Assembly (NCBI RefSeq): GCF_900103285.1
Contig: NZ_FNGS01000001.1
Span: 861,515-925,514, forward strand
Origin: Siphonobacter aquaeclarae
GTDB lineage: Bacteria > Bacteroidota > Bacteroidia > Cytophagales > Spirosomataceae
Length of the DNA: 64,000 nucleotides
Reading direction: 5' to 3'
Position 1 is the first letter of the stretch. Each line of letters begins with the position of its first letter. The position numbers and the translations under genes are program-made. Below, piece after piece: positions 1-8,763 of this stretch. The notes beneath the pieces are model-generated. The model saw only the letters and a program-made list of their open reading frames with translations, was not told where the DNA came from and made no database searches.

Positions 1-297
1 AATCCGGACGAAATGCCGCATAACCTGGTCATTATCAAGGGCGGGTCGCTGGAGAAAGTCGGCAAGGCCGCCGATGCAATGGCAGCGCAGAAGGACGGTT
101 TCGAGAAGAACTTCGTCCCGGCCATTCCGGAAGTACTCTACGCTACGCCTCTGCTCAATCCGGGCGAAAGCCGCGAGCTTCGGTTCCGCGCGCCGGAGGA
201 GCCGGGCGAGTATATCTTCGTCTGCACCTTCCCGGGGCACTGGGGTATGATGAAAGGAACACTGAAAATTGTGAAACCGGAAACGTTGCTGAAATAG
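1..297 (+). CDS. C-terminal cupredoxin (azurin/auracyanin-like) domain, 5' end outside window
   Basis: The reading frame is open from base 1, so this is the end of a longer protein. The visible 98 residues form a type-1 copper domain. The expected ligands are present: His7 in a PHN motif, then Cys75, His80 and Met83/Met84 in the VCTFPGHWGMM stretch just before the C-terminus. Cupredoxins shuttle single electrons outside the cytoplasm. In Bacteroidota and Planctomycetes such domains often end large secreted dehydrogenase or haem-binding proteins; that the missing part is one of these is inference. A strong terminator follows directly. An ATG at base 13 could be an internal start, but it would remove part of the fold. 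Confidence 0.8.
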   Translation, partial: NPDEMPHNLVIIKGGSLEKVGKAADAMAAQKDGFEKNFVPAIPEVLYATPLLNPGESRELRFRAPEEPGEYIFVCTFPGHWGMMKGTLKIVKPETLLK

Positions 298-317
298 CGG
301 CGATCAGGAACTATCGT

Positions 318-350
318 AAAAAGACTGCCGTGTGCCGGCAGTCTTTTTTT
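318..350 (+). terminator. Rho-independent terminator after the cupredoxin gene
   Basis: An 8-bp stem (GACTGCCG / CGGCAGTC) with a short loop is preceded by five A and followed by seven T. It ends the upstream transcript and may work in both directions. Confidence 0.85.
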
Positions 351-443
351 GCTGCCTCCGGTTTCCCTGTTCCTTCGCCGGAAAACAAAAGCTGCAATCA
401 CTTTTCTTGTACCTTTACGCTCCTCAAAATTCCTTTACGCTCT

Positions 444-1394
444 ATGCATCACAAATCTGAACCTCTATCTCGTCGTTTCGGCCGGGTTTTCTCGGTACTG
501 GCCCTCACGCTCCTCTCTTTTTCCGGCATGGCCGCCCCCTCTCCTCTCGAAGGCCGCTGGGATATCACCATTGACGTAGACGGCAAACCCGCGCCGGGCT
601 GGCTCGAAGTCCGCCATTCCGGGCACCATACGCTCATCGGGCAGTTTGTCTGTGTCGTTGGCAGCGCCCGTCCCATTTCTGTTGTGCACACAAAAGACAA
701 TACCTTCCAGTTCGCGATTCCCCCGCAGTGGGAAAACGGTACCGCCGATCTGAAAGTAGAAGGCGCTATCAACGGGGAAAAACTCTCCGGCAAGCTCACT
801 ACCCCGGAAGGCAAGACGCACAACTGGACAGGCGTACGTGCGCCTGTTCTCCGCCGTACTGCCCAGCCGGTATGGGGTAAGCCCGTCAAACTGACCGACG
901 GAAACCAGATGACTGCCTGGCATGCCGAAGGTACCAACCAGTGGATCGCGGAAAATGGTATCCTCCGCAGCCCGAAGTCAGGCGCTAACCTCGTGACGCA
1001 CGAGAAATTCAACGATTTCAAACTGCACGTGGAATTCCGTATCCCGAAAGGCTCCAACAGCGGCGTATACCTCCGCGGCCGGTATGAAGTACAGGTGACC
1101 GACAGCAAAGGCATGGAACCCGCCCTCGACCAGATGGGCGCGATTTATGGTTTCCTGATGCCGAATGAAATGGCTGCTAAGGATGCCGGCGAGTGGAACT
1201 CCTACGATATCACGCTGATCGGACGGACGGTAACCATCGTCGCCAACGGCAAAACCGTTATCTGCAACCAGGAAATCCCCGGTATCACCGGTGGCGCAAT
1301 CGACGCCCACGAAGGCGAACCCGGACCGCTTCTGATTCAGGGCGACCACGGCCCGGTCGAATACCGGAACATCGTCATCACCCCGGCGAAGTAA
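444..1394 (+). CDS. Secreted DUF1080 (3-keto-disaccharide hydrolase-like) protein
   Basis: This 316-residue protein starts at the ATG at 444, because the residues before it do not look like a leader while those after it form a signal peptide (basic start, hydrophobic LALTLLSF, cleavage near AAP). Residues about 25-150 form a separate beta-rich domain (GRWDITIDVDG...). Residues about 155-316 match the DUF1080 concanavalin-like fold, with W-AEGTNQWIAENGIL, the SNSGVYLRGRYEVQV strand and the final GPVEYRNIVI strand. Characterised DUF1080 members cleave 3-keto-glycosides; the substrate here is unknown. The gene sits between two terminators, so it is probably monocistronic, with its promoter in the 350-443 spacer. 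Confidence 0.82.
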   Translation: MHHKSEPLSRRFGRVFSVLALTLLSFSGMAAPSPLEGRWDITIDVDGKPAPGWLEVRHSGHHTLIGQFVCVVGSARPISVVHTKDNTFQFAIPPQWENGTADLKVEGAINGEKLSGKLTTPEGKTHNWTGVRAPVLRRTAQPVWGKPVKLTDGNQMTAWHAEGTNQWIAENGILRSPKSGANLVTHEKFNDFKLHVEFRIPKGSNSGVYLRGRYEVQVTDSKGMEPALDQMGAIYGFLMPNEMAAKDAGEWNSYDITLIGRTVTIVANGKTVICNQEIPGITGGAIDAHEGEPGPLLIQGDHGPVEYRNIVITPAK

Positions 1395-1410
1395 GACCCG
1401 CCGCGGTAGA

Positions 1411-1448
1411 AAAAAAGCCCCTGCCGGTGATGGCAGGGGCTTTTTTTT
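1411..1448. terminator. Rho-independent terminator, probably bidirectional
   Basis: The stem AGCCCCTGCC / GGCAGGGGCT is preceded by an A run and followed by eight T, so it can serve the DUF1080 gene on the plus strand and the SusD gene arriving from the right. Confidence 0.85.
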
Positions 1449-1471
1449 GTGGGTTGGATAGAAGGGTTCGG

Positions 1472-1591
1472 TTTAGAGTTTAGAGTTTAGAGTTTAGAGT
1501 TTAGAGTTTAGAGTTTAGAGTTTAGAGTTTAGAGTTGGACTGCCGTGTTGGGTGCGTTACCCCTAACTCTAAACCCTAAACTCCCAAACTC
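1472..1591. repeat. Intergenic repeat element A: nine TTTAGAG heptamers plus an inverted degenerate arm
   Basis: Bases 1472-1534 are nine perfect tandem copies of TTTAGAG. After a spacer of about 30 bases the complementary sense returns at 1564-1591 in degraded form (CTCTAAA, CCTAAACTC, CCAAACTC), so the whole can fold into a long imperfect hairpin. It lies between the converging DUF1080 and SusD genes and reaches the last bases of the SusD stop region. It resembles elements at 21332, 36142 and 37731 in architecture but not in arm sequence. Confidence 0.85.
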
Positions 1592-3302
1592 AATTATACC
1601 CCGGATTCTGCTCCAGTTTCGCAGAGACGTTCCGGTTGATTTCACTAAAAGGTATAGGCCAGAGGTTATGGTAGGATTCGATGGAGAGGCCGGATTTTTC
1701 GTTGTACTTCTTCACCCGGTCGTACAGTTTGCCCATCCGTGTGAGCGTCACCATGCGGAATTCTTCGCCGTAGAGTTCACGCATGCGCTCGTCGAGCAGG
1801 AAATCAATGCTGACGTCCCCTGCCGTGACAGGGAATGTTTTGGCCCGGGCCCGGACAACGTTGAGGTCGGCGGCGGCACTGGCATTATCGCCTTTCAGGA
1901 TCGCCGCCTCCGCCCGGAGAAAATAGGTCTCCGGCAGGCGGATCAGGTAACCGTCCCGGAAAAGATCGGAGGCATTGATCAGCAGGCGACCGCCCAGCGG
2001 CGACGTAAGGACATTCCCCGAAGCATCTTTTTGAAAATAGGCATCCGGGAAATCTCCGGCAGAAATCGTATTCTTCTTCAGGATCGGAAACCAGTTCCGG
2101 ATGGTATCGGCGAAGTTGGTGACTTTGGCCTGGTACCCGTCTTTCACAAACCATTTTCCGAAATCCGGCGAGGTGGACGCTACCCCATCGATCTGAAAAT
2201 CCCGCAGAATATTGTATGGAGAGTTCCGGATATCGTTTTTGCCGCCCTGCCACATGGTGTATAGGACGAAGGTCGTCGGCCGCATCCAGCCTACGCCGCG
2301 GCCCGACCATTTTTCGTTCGGCCCTTTGATGGCGCTGACGCTTTTGCCGTCTACCGCCGACTTGATCGTCAGGCTCTGCATCGACGGCATAATGGCCCAC
2401 TGCATGGCATCGCGCTGGGTAGACGCGAGGTTAAGATAATCGCTCTGAATGACATACAGCCCTTCCCGGTTACCACTCGTCCGGTTCTGATTCCCGAGCT
2501 CAAAGAGATCGCGGTATACGTCTCCCGGCTGATCCTTGTGCGTACCGAAGCGCTCGGTCATCAGCCCCACCCCGGGGTAGCTGATTACCTGCGTTGCGGC
2601 GGCAATGGCCTCGTCATAGGCTTTCAGGGAGATCAGTACTTCGGCCAGAATATGCTGCGCGGCCTGTTTGTTGACGGCCCCGTCTTTTGCCTTGTCAATA
2701 TCCGGAAGCACGGCAATGGCCTCGATCAGATCGGCTTTGCACTGCGCGTATACGGCGTCGCGGGCAGCGCGGACAAAATCGCGGCGCGGCGTCGTGATCT
2801 CGTCCGTAATCAGCGGCACGCCGCCGTACAGATTCGCCAGCATGTTGTAACCCCAGGCGCGGAAAAACTGGGCCTGCGCGCGGAAGAGCTTCTTATCTGC
2901 ATCGGTCAGTTTCGTCGATTTTGGTGCCCGGGCGATGACAACATTGGCGTTGCTGATGATCTGATAGACGTTTTGCCAGATGACAAGCGGCACGTTGAAC
3001 GTCGGCACCATCGTGTTTTTGTAGTCGTTGAGCTTCACCGCGGGCTGATAGTCCGTCGCATTGACGGCAAAATCCGTGGCATACCGCAGCGCAAAAAACG
3101 AGTCCAGGTCAATACCGCCGTACACAATGTTCCGGAGCCGATTGTGCAGAAAGTTGATCGCCGCCTGAAATTGCGCATTGGTTTCCAGCGAGTTATCCGG
3201 CGTATAGAAATCGAGGGGCTTTTCTTCAAGGAAGGTCTTCTCGTTGCAGGAGAAAGCCGTTCCGAGCAGGGCCACGAGGAGGAATCGCGTGATTTTTTTC
3301 AT
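1590..3302 (-). CDS. SusD/RagB-family outer-membrane glycan-binding lipoprotein
   Basis: This 570-residue protein has a lipoprotein leader (MKKITRFLLVALLGTAFSC) with the lipidated Cys at residue 19. SusD proteins sit on the outer face of the outer membrane, bind an oligosaccharide and lid the SusC channel. Family features include the tetratricopeptide-like N-terminal half (AQAQFFRAWGYNMLANLYGGVP) and the C-terminal LPETYFLRAEA and LLDERMRELYGEEFR motifs. It starts 4 bases after the SusC stop codon, so the pair is co-transcribed. No glycosidase lies directly beside it, so the ligand cannot be read from context. Confidence 0.95.
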   Translation of the reverse strand: MKKITRFLLVALLGTAFSCNEKTFLEEKPLDFYTPDNSLETNAQFQAAINFLHNRLRNIVYGGIDLDSFFALRYATDFAVNATDYQPAVKLNDYKNTMVPTFNVPLVIWQNVYQIISNANVVIARAPKSTKLTDADKKLFRAQAQFFRAWGYNMLANLYGGVPLITDEITTPRRDFVRAARDAVYAQCKADLIEAIAVLPDIDKAKDGAVNKQAAQHILAEVLISLKAYDEAIAAATQVISYPGVGLMTERFGTHKDQPGDVYRDLFELGNQNRTSGNREGLYVIQSDYLNLASTQRDAMQWAIMPSMQSLTIKSAVDGKSVSAIKGPNEKWSGRGVGWMRPTTFVLYTMWQGGKNDIRNSPYNILRDFQIDGVASTSPDFGKWFVKDGYQAKVTNFADTIRNWFPILKKNTISAGDFPDAYFQKDASGNVLTSPLGGRLLINASDLFRDGYLIRLPETYFLRAEAAILKGDNASAAADLNVVRARAKTFPVTAGDVSIDFLLDERMRELYGEEFRMVTLTRMGKLYDRVKKYNEKSGLSIESYHNLWPIPFSEINRNVSAKLEQNPGYN

Positions 3303-3306
3303 GGAC

Positions 3307-6300
3307 TTAGAATTCGATGTTCAGACCAACCGTGTAGTTACGCAGGAGAGGATAGGCGGCGCGGTCAAGACCGGTTCCGGTTTCGGGATCCCAGCCGTCC
3401 CAGTCGGTCAGGGTAAGCAGGTTTTTACCATTGAGGAATACCTTCGCCCGGTTAAACCGGATCTTCTGGAGCAGCTGCTTCGGCAGCGAGTACGCCAGCG
3501 TGACATTTTGCAGGCGAATGAAGCTCCGCTGCACGTAGGGAGAAAACGTCTCTCCCAGCGCAACGGTGTAGTAGCCGATTTGCCGGTAGCGGGCGTCCGG
3601 GTTTTCCGGCGTCCAATAGTCAAATTTGAAGATATTCCCGTTGCTGATATTGTCGGGATTGGGCAAGGTACTTCCGGGTTGACCATAGTACCATTTCTTC
3701 CCTCCCTGAATCGAATTGACAAAGAAACTCAGCTCCCAGGATTTGTACCGGAAGGTATTCATGATGCTGAAGCGGTAGGAAGGGTCGTTGTAGCCCAGGA
3801 TTTTGCGGTCAGCCGCAGCGGTATAGGCTCCGTCCTTGTTGATGTCTTCCACCTTGTAGGTTCCGTAGGTAAAGCCGGCGGGGATGGTCTTCGCCTCGTA
3901 ATCAGCTACCTGCCACATCCCGGTAATATTGAAATCATACGCAACGCCGTAGGGATGGCCGATGAAGATCTTGGAAGAAACCAGGTCATCCTCTTTGCCG
4001 TTCTTATCCGCGTCAATACCGAGAATACTGATGACTTTGTTGCGGTTCCGGGAGAAGTTCAGCGTCACGTCCCAGCTGAACGCACCCCGTTGTATCGGAC
4101 GACCGGTCAGGTTCAGCTCCTGCCCGTTGTTGCGAAGCTTGCCGATGTTGGCGGGACTGCTGCCAAAACCGTTGAGTACCGGCAGGTCTACGTTAAACAA
4201 CAGGTTATACGTATTGGAGACGTAGGTGTTGAAACTACCCGACAGCCGGTTCCGGAAGAGGACAAAGTCTACCCCGAAGTTGAGCGACCGCGTCGATTCC
4301 CATTTCAGGTTGCTGTTTGCCAGCGCGCTCATGTATTGCCCCTGCTGGGCAGCAGCGCCGTCGCCATAGAGGTAGCCGTTGCCTACGGATGCCGCAATTT
4401 TCGCCAGGGTCTGGTAGCGGCCGACGGTCCGGTTGCCGTTCACACCATACGACGCCCGGATCTTCAGGTCATCCAGAAACGGGACCTTATCCTTCAGGAA
4501 CTTCTCTTCGCTGAGCCACCACGCCGCGGCGATGGACGGAAACACGCCGAATTTATTGGAGGTACTAAACCCGGAGAACCCATCCCGGCGCACCGTTCCG
4601 GTCAGAATATACTTGTCGCGGAAGGAATAAATCACGCGGGCCATGGAGTACAGACTGGCTTCTTTCCAGGCAGACGACGTCGTGGTTTGCTGCCCGGCCT
4701 GCCCGGCGTCGAGCTTGTCGTACCCCAGGATGTCGTTCGCGAAGAAGGTCGCTTTGGCTGTGGTATTTTCATAGCTCCGTTTTTCGGCGCCGTACAGCAG
4801 CGTGGCGTTGACGGAGTGATCGCCGAAGGTCTTCTGGTAGCTCAGGATGTTGTCAAGCGTGAGCAGGTACTGCGAGCCGTTGAGCTTCGAGGCTTCTCCG
4901 TTGAAGTTCTGCGCATAAGGACTGAAGTTGTAGTTCCGGTCGGTGATGGAATTCTGAGAAAAGTTGAGCCGGTAGTTCAGTCCTTTCACAAACGGTACCT
5001 GGATATCGGCATACACGAGGCCGAACAGGTTGTTGCGCTTTTCGAGGTTGCTCCGGGTGATCTGCAAGAGGGGGTTGACGCGGGAGTTGTCCGGCATCCG
5101 GATCAGGTTGCCGTTCGCATCCTGGTACCCGAGCTGGGGAATCATGAACTGTACGTCGTCCAGACTGGGCGCGGCGCCGGAGTAATCGCTCACGCCGAGA
5201 AACGACTGTACGCCGAGCTTCATCCACGGAAGTACCTGCGTATCCAGGTTGATCCGCGCATTATACCGCTTGTAGGTATCATTTTTGACGACGTTCTGCT
5301 GATTCGTATACCCGAGGGAAACAAAGTACGAGCTGAGTTCGCTCCGCCCGCTGATGCTCAGATCGTGGTTCTGAATAGCCGGCGCGGAGTTGGTCAGCAA
5401 CTTCCACCAGTCGGTATTGGTCCCTTTCTGCATGCCTGCGAGTACTTCGGCGCTGACGTACTTGGTCACGTCGAAATCCGGGTTGGGCTGTAGCAATCCC
5501 GGGCCGGTACGGCTGAGGGCGAGGTAGCGGTCGGCTTTCTTTTTGAGAAAACCGGCGGCATCGTCGGGCAGCATCGACCGGTTGGTAATTTCCTGAACCG
5601 AGTACGATGTGCTGTATTCGATTGTCGGTTTTTTGAGGGCTTTTCCGGTTTTTGTCGTAATGATGATAACGCCGTTCGAAGCCTGCGAACCGTATACAGC
5701 GGCCGCGCTGGCGTCTTTCAGTACGTCGATGGAGGCGACATCATTCGGGTTGATATCCACCAGGCTTCCCCGGTAAATAATGCCGTCGAGTACGATGAGC
5801 GGGGCCGTACTGCCGTTGACCGACGTCCGGCCGCGAATCGAAATATCCGGGTCCTGCCCCGCCTGGGATACCGCGCCCACATTCAGGCCCGGTACCGAAC
5901 CCTGCAGCGATTGCAGGATACTCACATTCGGCGATTCTTTGAAGGCATTGATATCCGCCCTCGAAACCGCCCCGGTGATATCCCGCTTGCGGGCAGTACC
6001 GTAGCCTACAACCACCACTTCCTCGAGTGCTTTGACATCCGGCTTCAGGGCGAAGTCGATGCGGGTACGGCTGCCTACCTCCGTTTCCTGGGTAATGTAT
6101 CCGACCGAAGAAACCACGATTACCGTCGTTTCACCGGGTACGGAAAGCGCATAGTCGCCGGTCGCGCCGGTCACGGTACCGGTAGTAGTTCCTTTCACGA
6201 CGACGCTGGCGCCGGGCAGCCCCTCCCCTTTTTCGTTGGAGACTTTCCCGGTCAGGCGTATTTCCGCCGGCGTCTTCGGAGGCTCTTCGTCAGCCGCCGC

Positions 6301-6717
6301 CGGGCGGGCCGGTTTCACCAGAAAAATCAGCACAGTCCGCGCATTGACCTGCCGGTAGGACAAACGGGTATTCCGGAGCACCAGGTCAAGAGTTTCCTTG
6401 ACGCTCCGCCGCTCGGTTTCGAGGGTTACGTTCGGGTATGCCTCGACCTCATCCACCGGAATCACAAACGAAAAGGAGGATTTTTCTTCGATCTTCTTGA
6501 GGACCGTTTTCAGGCTTTCGTTCCGGAAGCCGATACGGATCATCTGATCGGATAATTCCTGGGAAATACCCGGATTGGCCAGCAGCAACTGCGCACTGGC
6601 GAAGGCCGCGAAGAAGTACAGCAGCCCCGCACGAAGAAAAAGACGCTTTCGGGAACGCTTCGGCCGGGCAATAGGCAGCCCTCCGGAACCCGTCGGTTCG
6701 GTAGAAAAGTGAAGCAT
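3307..6717 (-). CDS. SusC/RagA-family TonB-dependent outer-membrane transporter with N-terminal STN domain
   Basis: This 1136-residue protein has, in order, a leader with a long basic start (to about residue 55), an STN domain (about 60-130), a carboxypeptidase-D-like beta-sandwich (about 150-230, LTGKVSNEKGEGLPGASVVVKG), a plug (about 235-360, EEVVVVGYGTARKRDITGAV) and a 22-strand barrel ending NIEF. It imports a glycan or similar ligand using TonB energy. The STN domain is the part that talks to a FecR anti-sigma factor, and a FecR and ECF sigma gene lie just upstream, which supports trans-envelope self-induction. A 749-codon open frame on the opposite strand (3244-5493) is taken as a shadow. 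Confidence 0.96.
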   Translation of the reverse strand: MLHFSTEPTGSGGLPIARPKRSRKRLFLRAGLLYFFAAFASAQLLLANPGISQELSDQMIRIGFRNESLKTVLKKIEEKSSFSFVIPVDEVEAYPNVTLETERRSVKETLDLVLRNTRLSYRQVNARTVLIFLVKPARPAAADEEPPKTPAEIRLTGKVSNEKGEGLPGASVVVKGTTTGTVTGATGDYALSVPGETTVIVVSSVGYITQETEVGSRTRIDFALKPDVKALEEVVVVGYGTARKRDITGAVSRADINAFKESPNVSILQSLQGSVPGLNVGAVSQAGQDPDISIRGRTSVNGSTAPLIVLDGIIYRGSLVDINPNDVASIDVLKDASAAAVYGSQASNGVIIITTKTGKALKKPTIEYSTSYSVQEITNRSMLPDDAAGFLKKKADRYLALSRTGPGLLQPNPDFDVTKYVSAEVLAGMQKGTNTDWWKLLTNSAPAIQNHDLSISGRSELSSYFVSLGYTNQQNVVKNDTYKRYNARINLDTQVLPWMKLGVQSFLGVSDYSGAAPSLDDVQFMIPQLGYQDANGNLIRMPDNSRVNPLLQITRSNLEKRNNLFGLVYADIQVPFVKGLNYRLNFSQNSITDRNYNFSPYAQNFNGEASKLNGSQYLLTLDNILSYQKTFGDHSVNATLLYGAEKRSYENTTAKATFFANDILGYDKLDAGQAGQQTTTSSAWKEASLYSMARVIYSFRDKYILTGTVRRDGFSGFSTSNKFGVFPSIAAAWWLSEEKFLKDKVPFLDDLKIRASYGVNGNRTVGRYQTLAKIAASVGNGYLYGDGAAAQQGQYMSALANSNLKWESTRSLNFGVDFVLFRNRLSGSFNTYVSNTYNLLFNVDLPVLNGFGSSPANIGKLRNNGQELNLTGRPIQRGAFSWDVTLNFSRNRNKVISILGIDADKNGKEDDLVSSKIFIGHPYGVAYDFNITGMWQVADYEAKTIPAGFTYGTYKVEDINKDGAYTAAADRKILGYNDPSYRFSIMNTFRYKSWELSFFVNSIQGGKKWYYGQPGSTLPNPDNISNGNIFKFDYWTPENPDARYRQIGYYTVALGETFSPYVQRSFIRLQNVTLAYSLPKQLLQKIRFNRAKVFLNGKNLLTLTDWDGWDPETGTGLDRAAYPLLRNYTVGLNIEF

Positions 6718-6795
6718 AAACGGATAAGTTAGCGAGTGAGAGATGGTGTGTCCGGAATGATCCGGAATGAAGCAGGTAGCATATGTATCAGGTTG

Positions 6796-7776
6796 TTACC
6801 GGCAGGAAATACCGCCACGGATCAGGACATTGTCCCGTTCGGTGGTATACGTCGACTGCCGCATTTCGCAAAGGGTACTCAGAATATCATCAAGCGATTC
6901 GTCGTGGTCAAAGCGCGCCGAGATGCGGCAGCGGCCCATCTGGGGATTTTCAAGGAAAATCTCGCGGTTAAATTTCTTCCCGATCCGGTTGAACGCCTCG
7001 GCGAGTGTTTCCTCTTCAAATACCAGCGGATCGGGCTCCATTGCGCGGCCGGACAGTTCCGGCGATACCGATATGTTGAATTCCCTGGCAGATACCACCC
7101 GGATTTGCTCTTTCGGATGCAGGCGGCCGAGTACTTTGCCGTCGTCGCGGACTTCAACCAGGCCGCGGGTGACGGCCACGTCGACTTTGCCGTCCACCGT
7201 CCGTATCTGGAAGGCCGTACCCAGTACCTCTGTCCGGACAGTACCTGTATGCACGACAAACCGCCGCCCGGCACGGTGCGCAATGTCGAAAAAGGCCTCG
7301 CCTTTCAGCATAACTTCCCGGGTAAACTGCCCGTTCCGGCTAATGACGGTCAGCGCGCTGTTATTCCGGAGCAGTACCGTACTGCCGTCCGGCAGGCGGA
7401 TCAGGTTTTTATTCCGGTATGTCAGCTGCGTTTCCGGGCGGTACGGCGCCCGGCCCGCCTGCTGTTTCGGAAAAAAGATCCAGATCAACCCGATGATCAC
7501 CAGCACCGCTGCTGCCCGGCTGCTGATACGCAGCAGCCGGCGGACGGTTGTCTCCTTTCGGATACCATGCTGCGCCAGCAGGCCGGCGTACAGGGTTTGG
7601 CCGAGTTCGTCGTCCGCTTCTTCTGCCGACGACCGGTTCAGCTCGCGGGTAATTTCCGCCCGGATCCAGGCGCGATTCTCCTCCCGGCCGGCCAGGCGGA
7701 GAAATTCGTCGGTTTCGGCCTGCGTCAGTTCACCGCGAAGGTGTCGGGGAAGCAGGTAGCGGAGGCGATCTTCCAT
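6796..7776 (-). CDS. FecR-family anti-sigma factor
   Basis: This 326-residue inner-membrane protein has a cytoplasmic N-terminal region (about 1-85), one membrane segment (about 88-105, AAAVLVIIGLIWIFF), a periplasmic FecR domain (about 115-215, RLPDGSTVLLRNNSALTV, GEAFFDIAH, GTAFQIRT) and a C-terminal DUF4974-type domain (about 255-320, FEEETLAEAFNRIGKKFNREIF). It should hold the ECF sigma factor encoded upstream inactive until the STN domain of the SusC protein signals ligand. It lies 118 bases after the sigma gene and 78 bases before susC in the same direction. Confidence 0.94.
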   Translation of the reverse strand: MEDRLRYLLPRHLRGELTQAETDEFLRLAGREENRAWIRAEITRELNRSSAEEADDELGQTLYAGLLAQHGIRKETTVRRLLRISSRAAAVLVIIGLIWIFFPKQQAGRAPYRPETQLTYRNKNLIRLPDGSTVLLRNNSALTVISRNGQFTREVMLKGEAFFDIAHRAGRRFVVHTGTVRTEVLGTAFQIRTVDGKVDVAVTRGLVEVRDDGKVLGRLHPKEQIRVVSAREFNISVSPELSGRAMEPDPLVFEEETLAEAFNRIGKKFNREIFLENPQMGRCRISARFDHDESLDDILSTLCEMRQSTYTTERDNVLIRGGISCR

Positions 7777-7894
7777 ATCGGCGAAAAACAGACCTGTTTC
7801 AGGAAAAAATTGAACTTTTTCAGGTCCTTATTGTCTAGACGCCAAAACCTCAGGGGAGGGACAGTGGAAAATGAAATTTTTTTTCGGGGGAAAA

Positions 7895-8491
7895 CTAAGG
7901 CAGGAAAACGCCCAGCAATGTATGCAGGTGCGGCGCCATTTGCTGGCGGATCGACTGAAGAGCACGCACCATGTGGTTTTTGACGGTACCTGCTGAAACA
8001 TTGAGCCGCTCGGCTATTTTTTCGTGCGAGAGACCCTCCTGCCGGGCGAGCAGAAAAACCTCCCGCTGTCTTGGCGGCAGCAATTCCAGTACCTCGGCGA
8101 GGCGCTGCTCGTTTTCGTCTTCAAGCAGGGCAAAGTCACCGTTGGCGACAGACACTTCGCTGCCGCCCAGATAGGCTTCCTGGTTTTTCCGCTCGCGAGA
8201 CCACTTTCTCAGCTCGGAGTAGATTTTGTTTTTGGCGACGGTTTTGAGGTAGGCTTCGAGATTGCCTATGGCCGCCGCTTCGGTCCGGTGTACCCAGATC
8301 GTCGAAAAAACCTCCTGCACGACGTCCTGGGCCAGTATATCCGACGCCAGAAATCGTTCCGCAGTCCGGTAAACCATCTTCCAGTACCGGTCATATACCT
8401 GCCGGAAGGCGGGCTCATGGCCGGCCGCCAGCCGCAGCAGCAGCGCCTGATCTCCGGCCTGGATTCCGTCGGGTTCGTTGCCTTCCTTCAT
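7895..8491 (-). CDS. ECF-type RNA polymerase sigma-70 factor (FecI-like)
   Basis: This 198-residue protein has sigma region 2 (about 20-95, FRQVYDRYWKMVYRTAERFL, AQDVVQEVFSTIW) and region 4 (about 130-185, LLPPRQREVFLLARQEGLSHEKIAERL followed by SAGTVKNHMVRAL). It is the first gene of the block sigma-FecR-SusC-SusD and should direct polymerase to the promoter of that block when released by FecR. Region 2 and the helix-turn-helix are complete, so nothing suggests decay. Confidence 0.95.
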   Translation of the reverse strand: MKEGNEPDGIQAGDQALLLRLAAGHEPAFRQVYDRYWKMVYRTAERFLASDILAQDVVQEVFSTIWVHRTEAAAIGNLEAYLKTVAKNKIYSELRKWSRERKNQEAYLGGSEVSVANGDFALLEDENEQRLAEVLELLPPRQREVFLLARQEGLSHEKIAERLNVSAGTVKNHMVRALQSIRQQMAPHLHTLLGVFLP

Positions 8492-8710
8492 CGTCGCATC
8501 AAACGGGTTTCTCCTGTCATAATCGGCGAAAGAGGGATAGATACTCGGTTGTCTCCTTCGCCGGCTTGCCGGGCTATGCTTTTGCGATAAGACGGGAGGT
8601 TGGCGGCGTTTCCCTCAACGGGGAAGGATTCCGGGATTCCGGCGTTTCTTCCGGGAAGGGGTATTTTCCCCGAAAATTGTGACACGTATGCCGGTATGTT
8701 ACCCGGCAGG

Positions 8711-8750
8711 TATAAAACAGTCGGCGCAGGTCTCCCCGCGCCGGCTGTCT
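8711..8750 (-). terminator. Rho-independent terminator of the LolA-like gene
   Basis: Read on the minus strand, the stem ACAGCCGGCGC / GCGCCGACTGT is followed by TTTTATA. It lies just past the stop of the 8764-9432 gene and isolates it from the sigma gene. Confidence 0.75.
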
Positions 8751-8763
8751 GGTTCCTCATTGC

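Noticed and set aside
1472-1534. Possible CRISPR array or telomere-like repeat
   Set aside because: The 7-base units are directly adjacent with no spacers, no cas genes are present, and the resemblance of the right arm to CCCTAAA telomere units is taken as chance.
3244-5493. A 749-codon open frame on the plus strand, antisense to susC
   Set aside because: It has no family motifs or signal, and the minus-strand reading is a full SusC protein. Long antisense frames are common in GC-rich genes.
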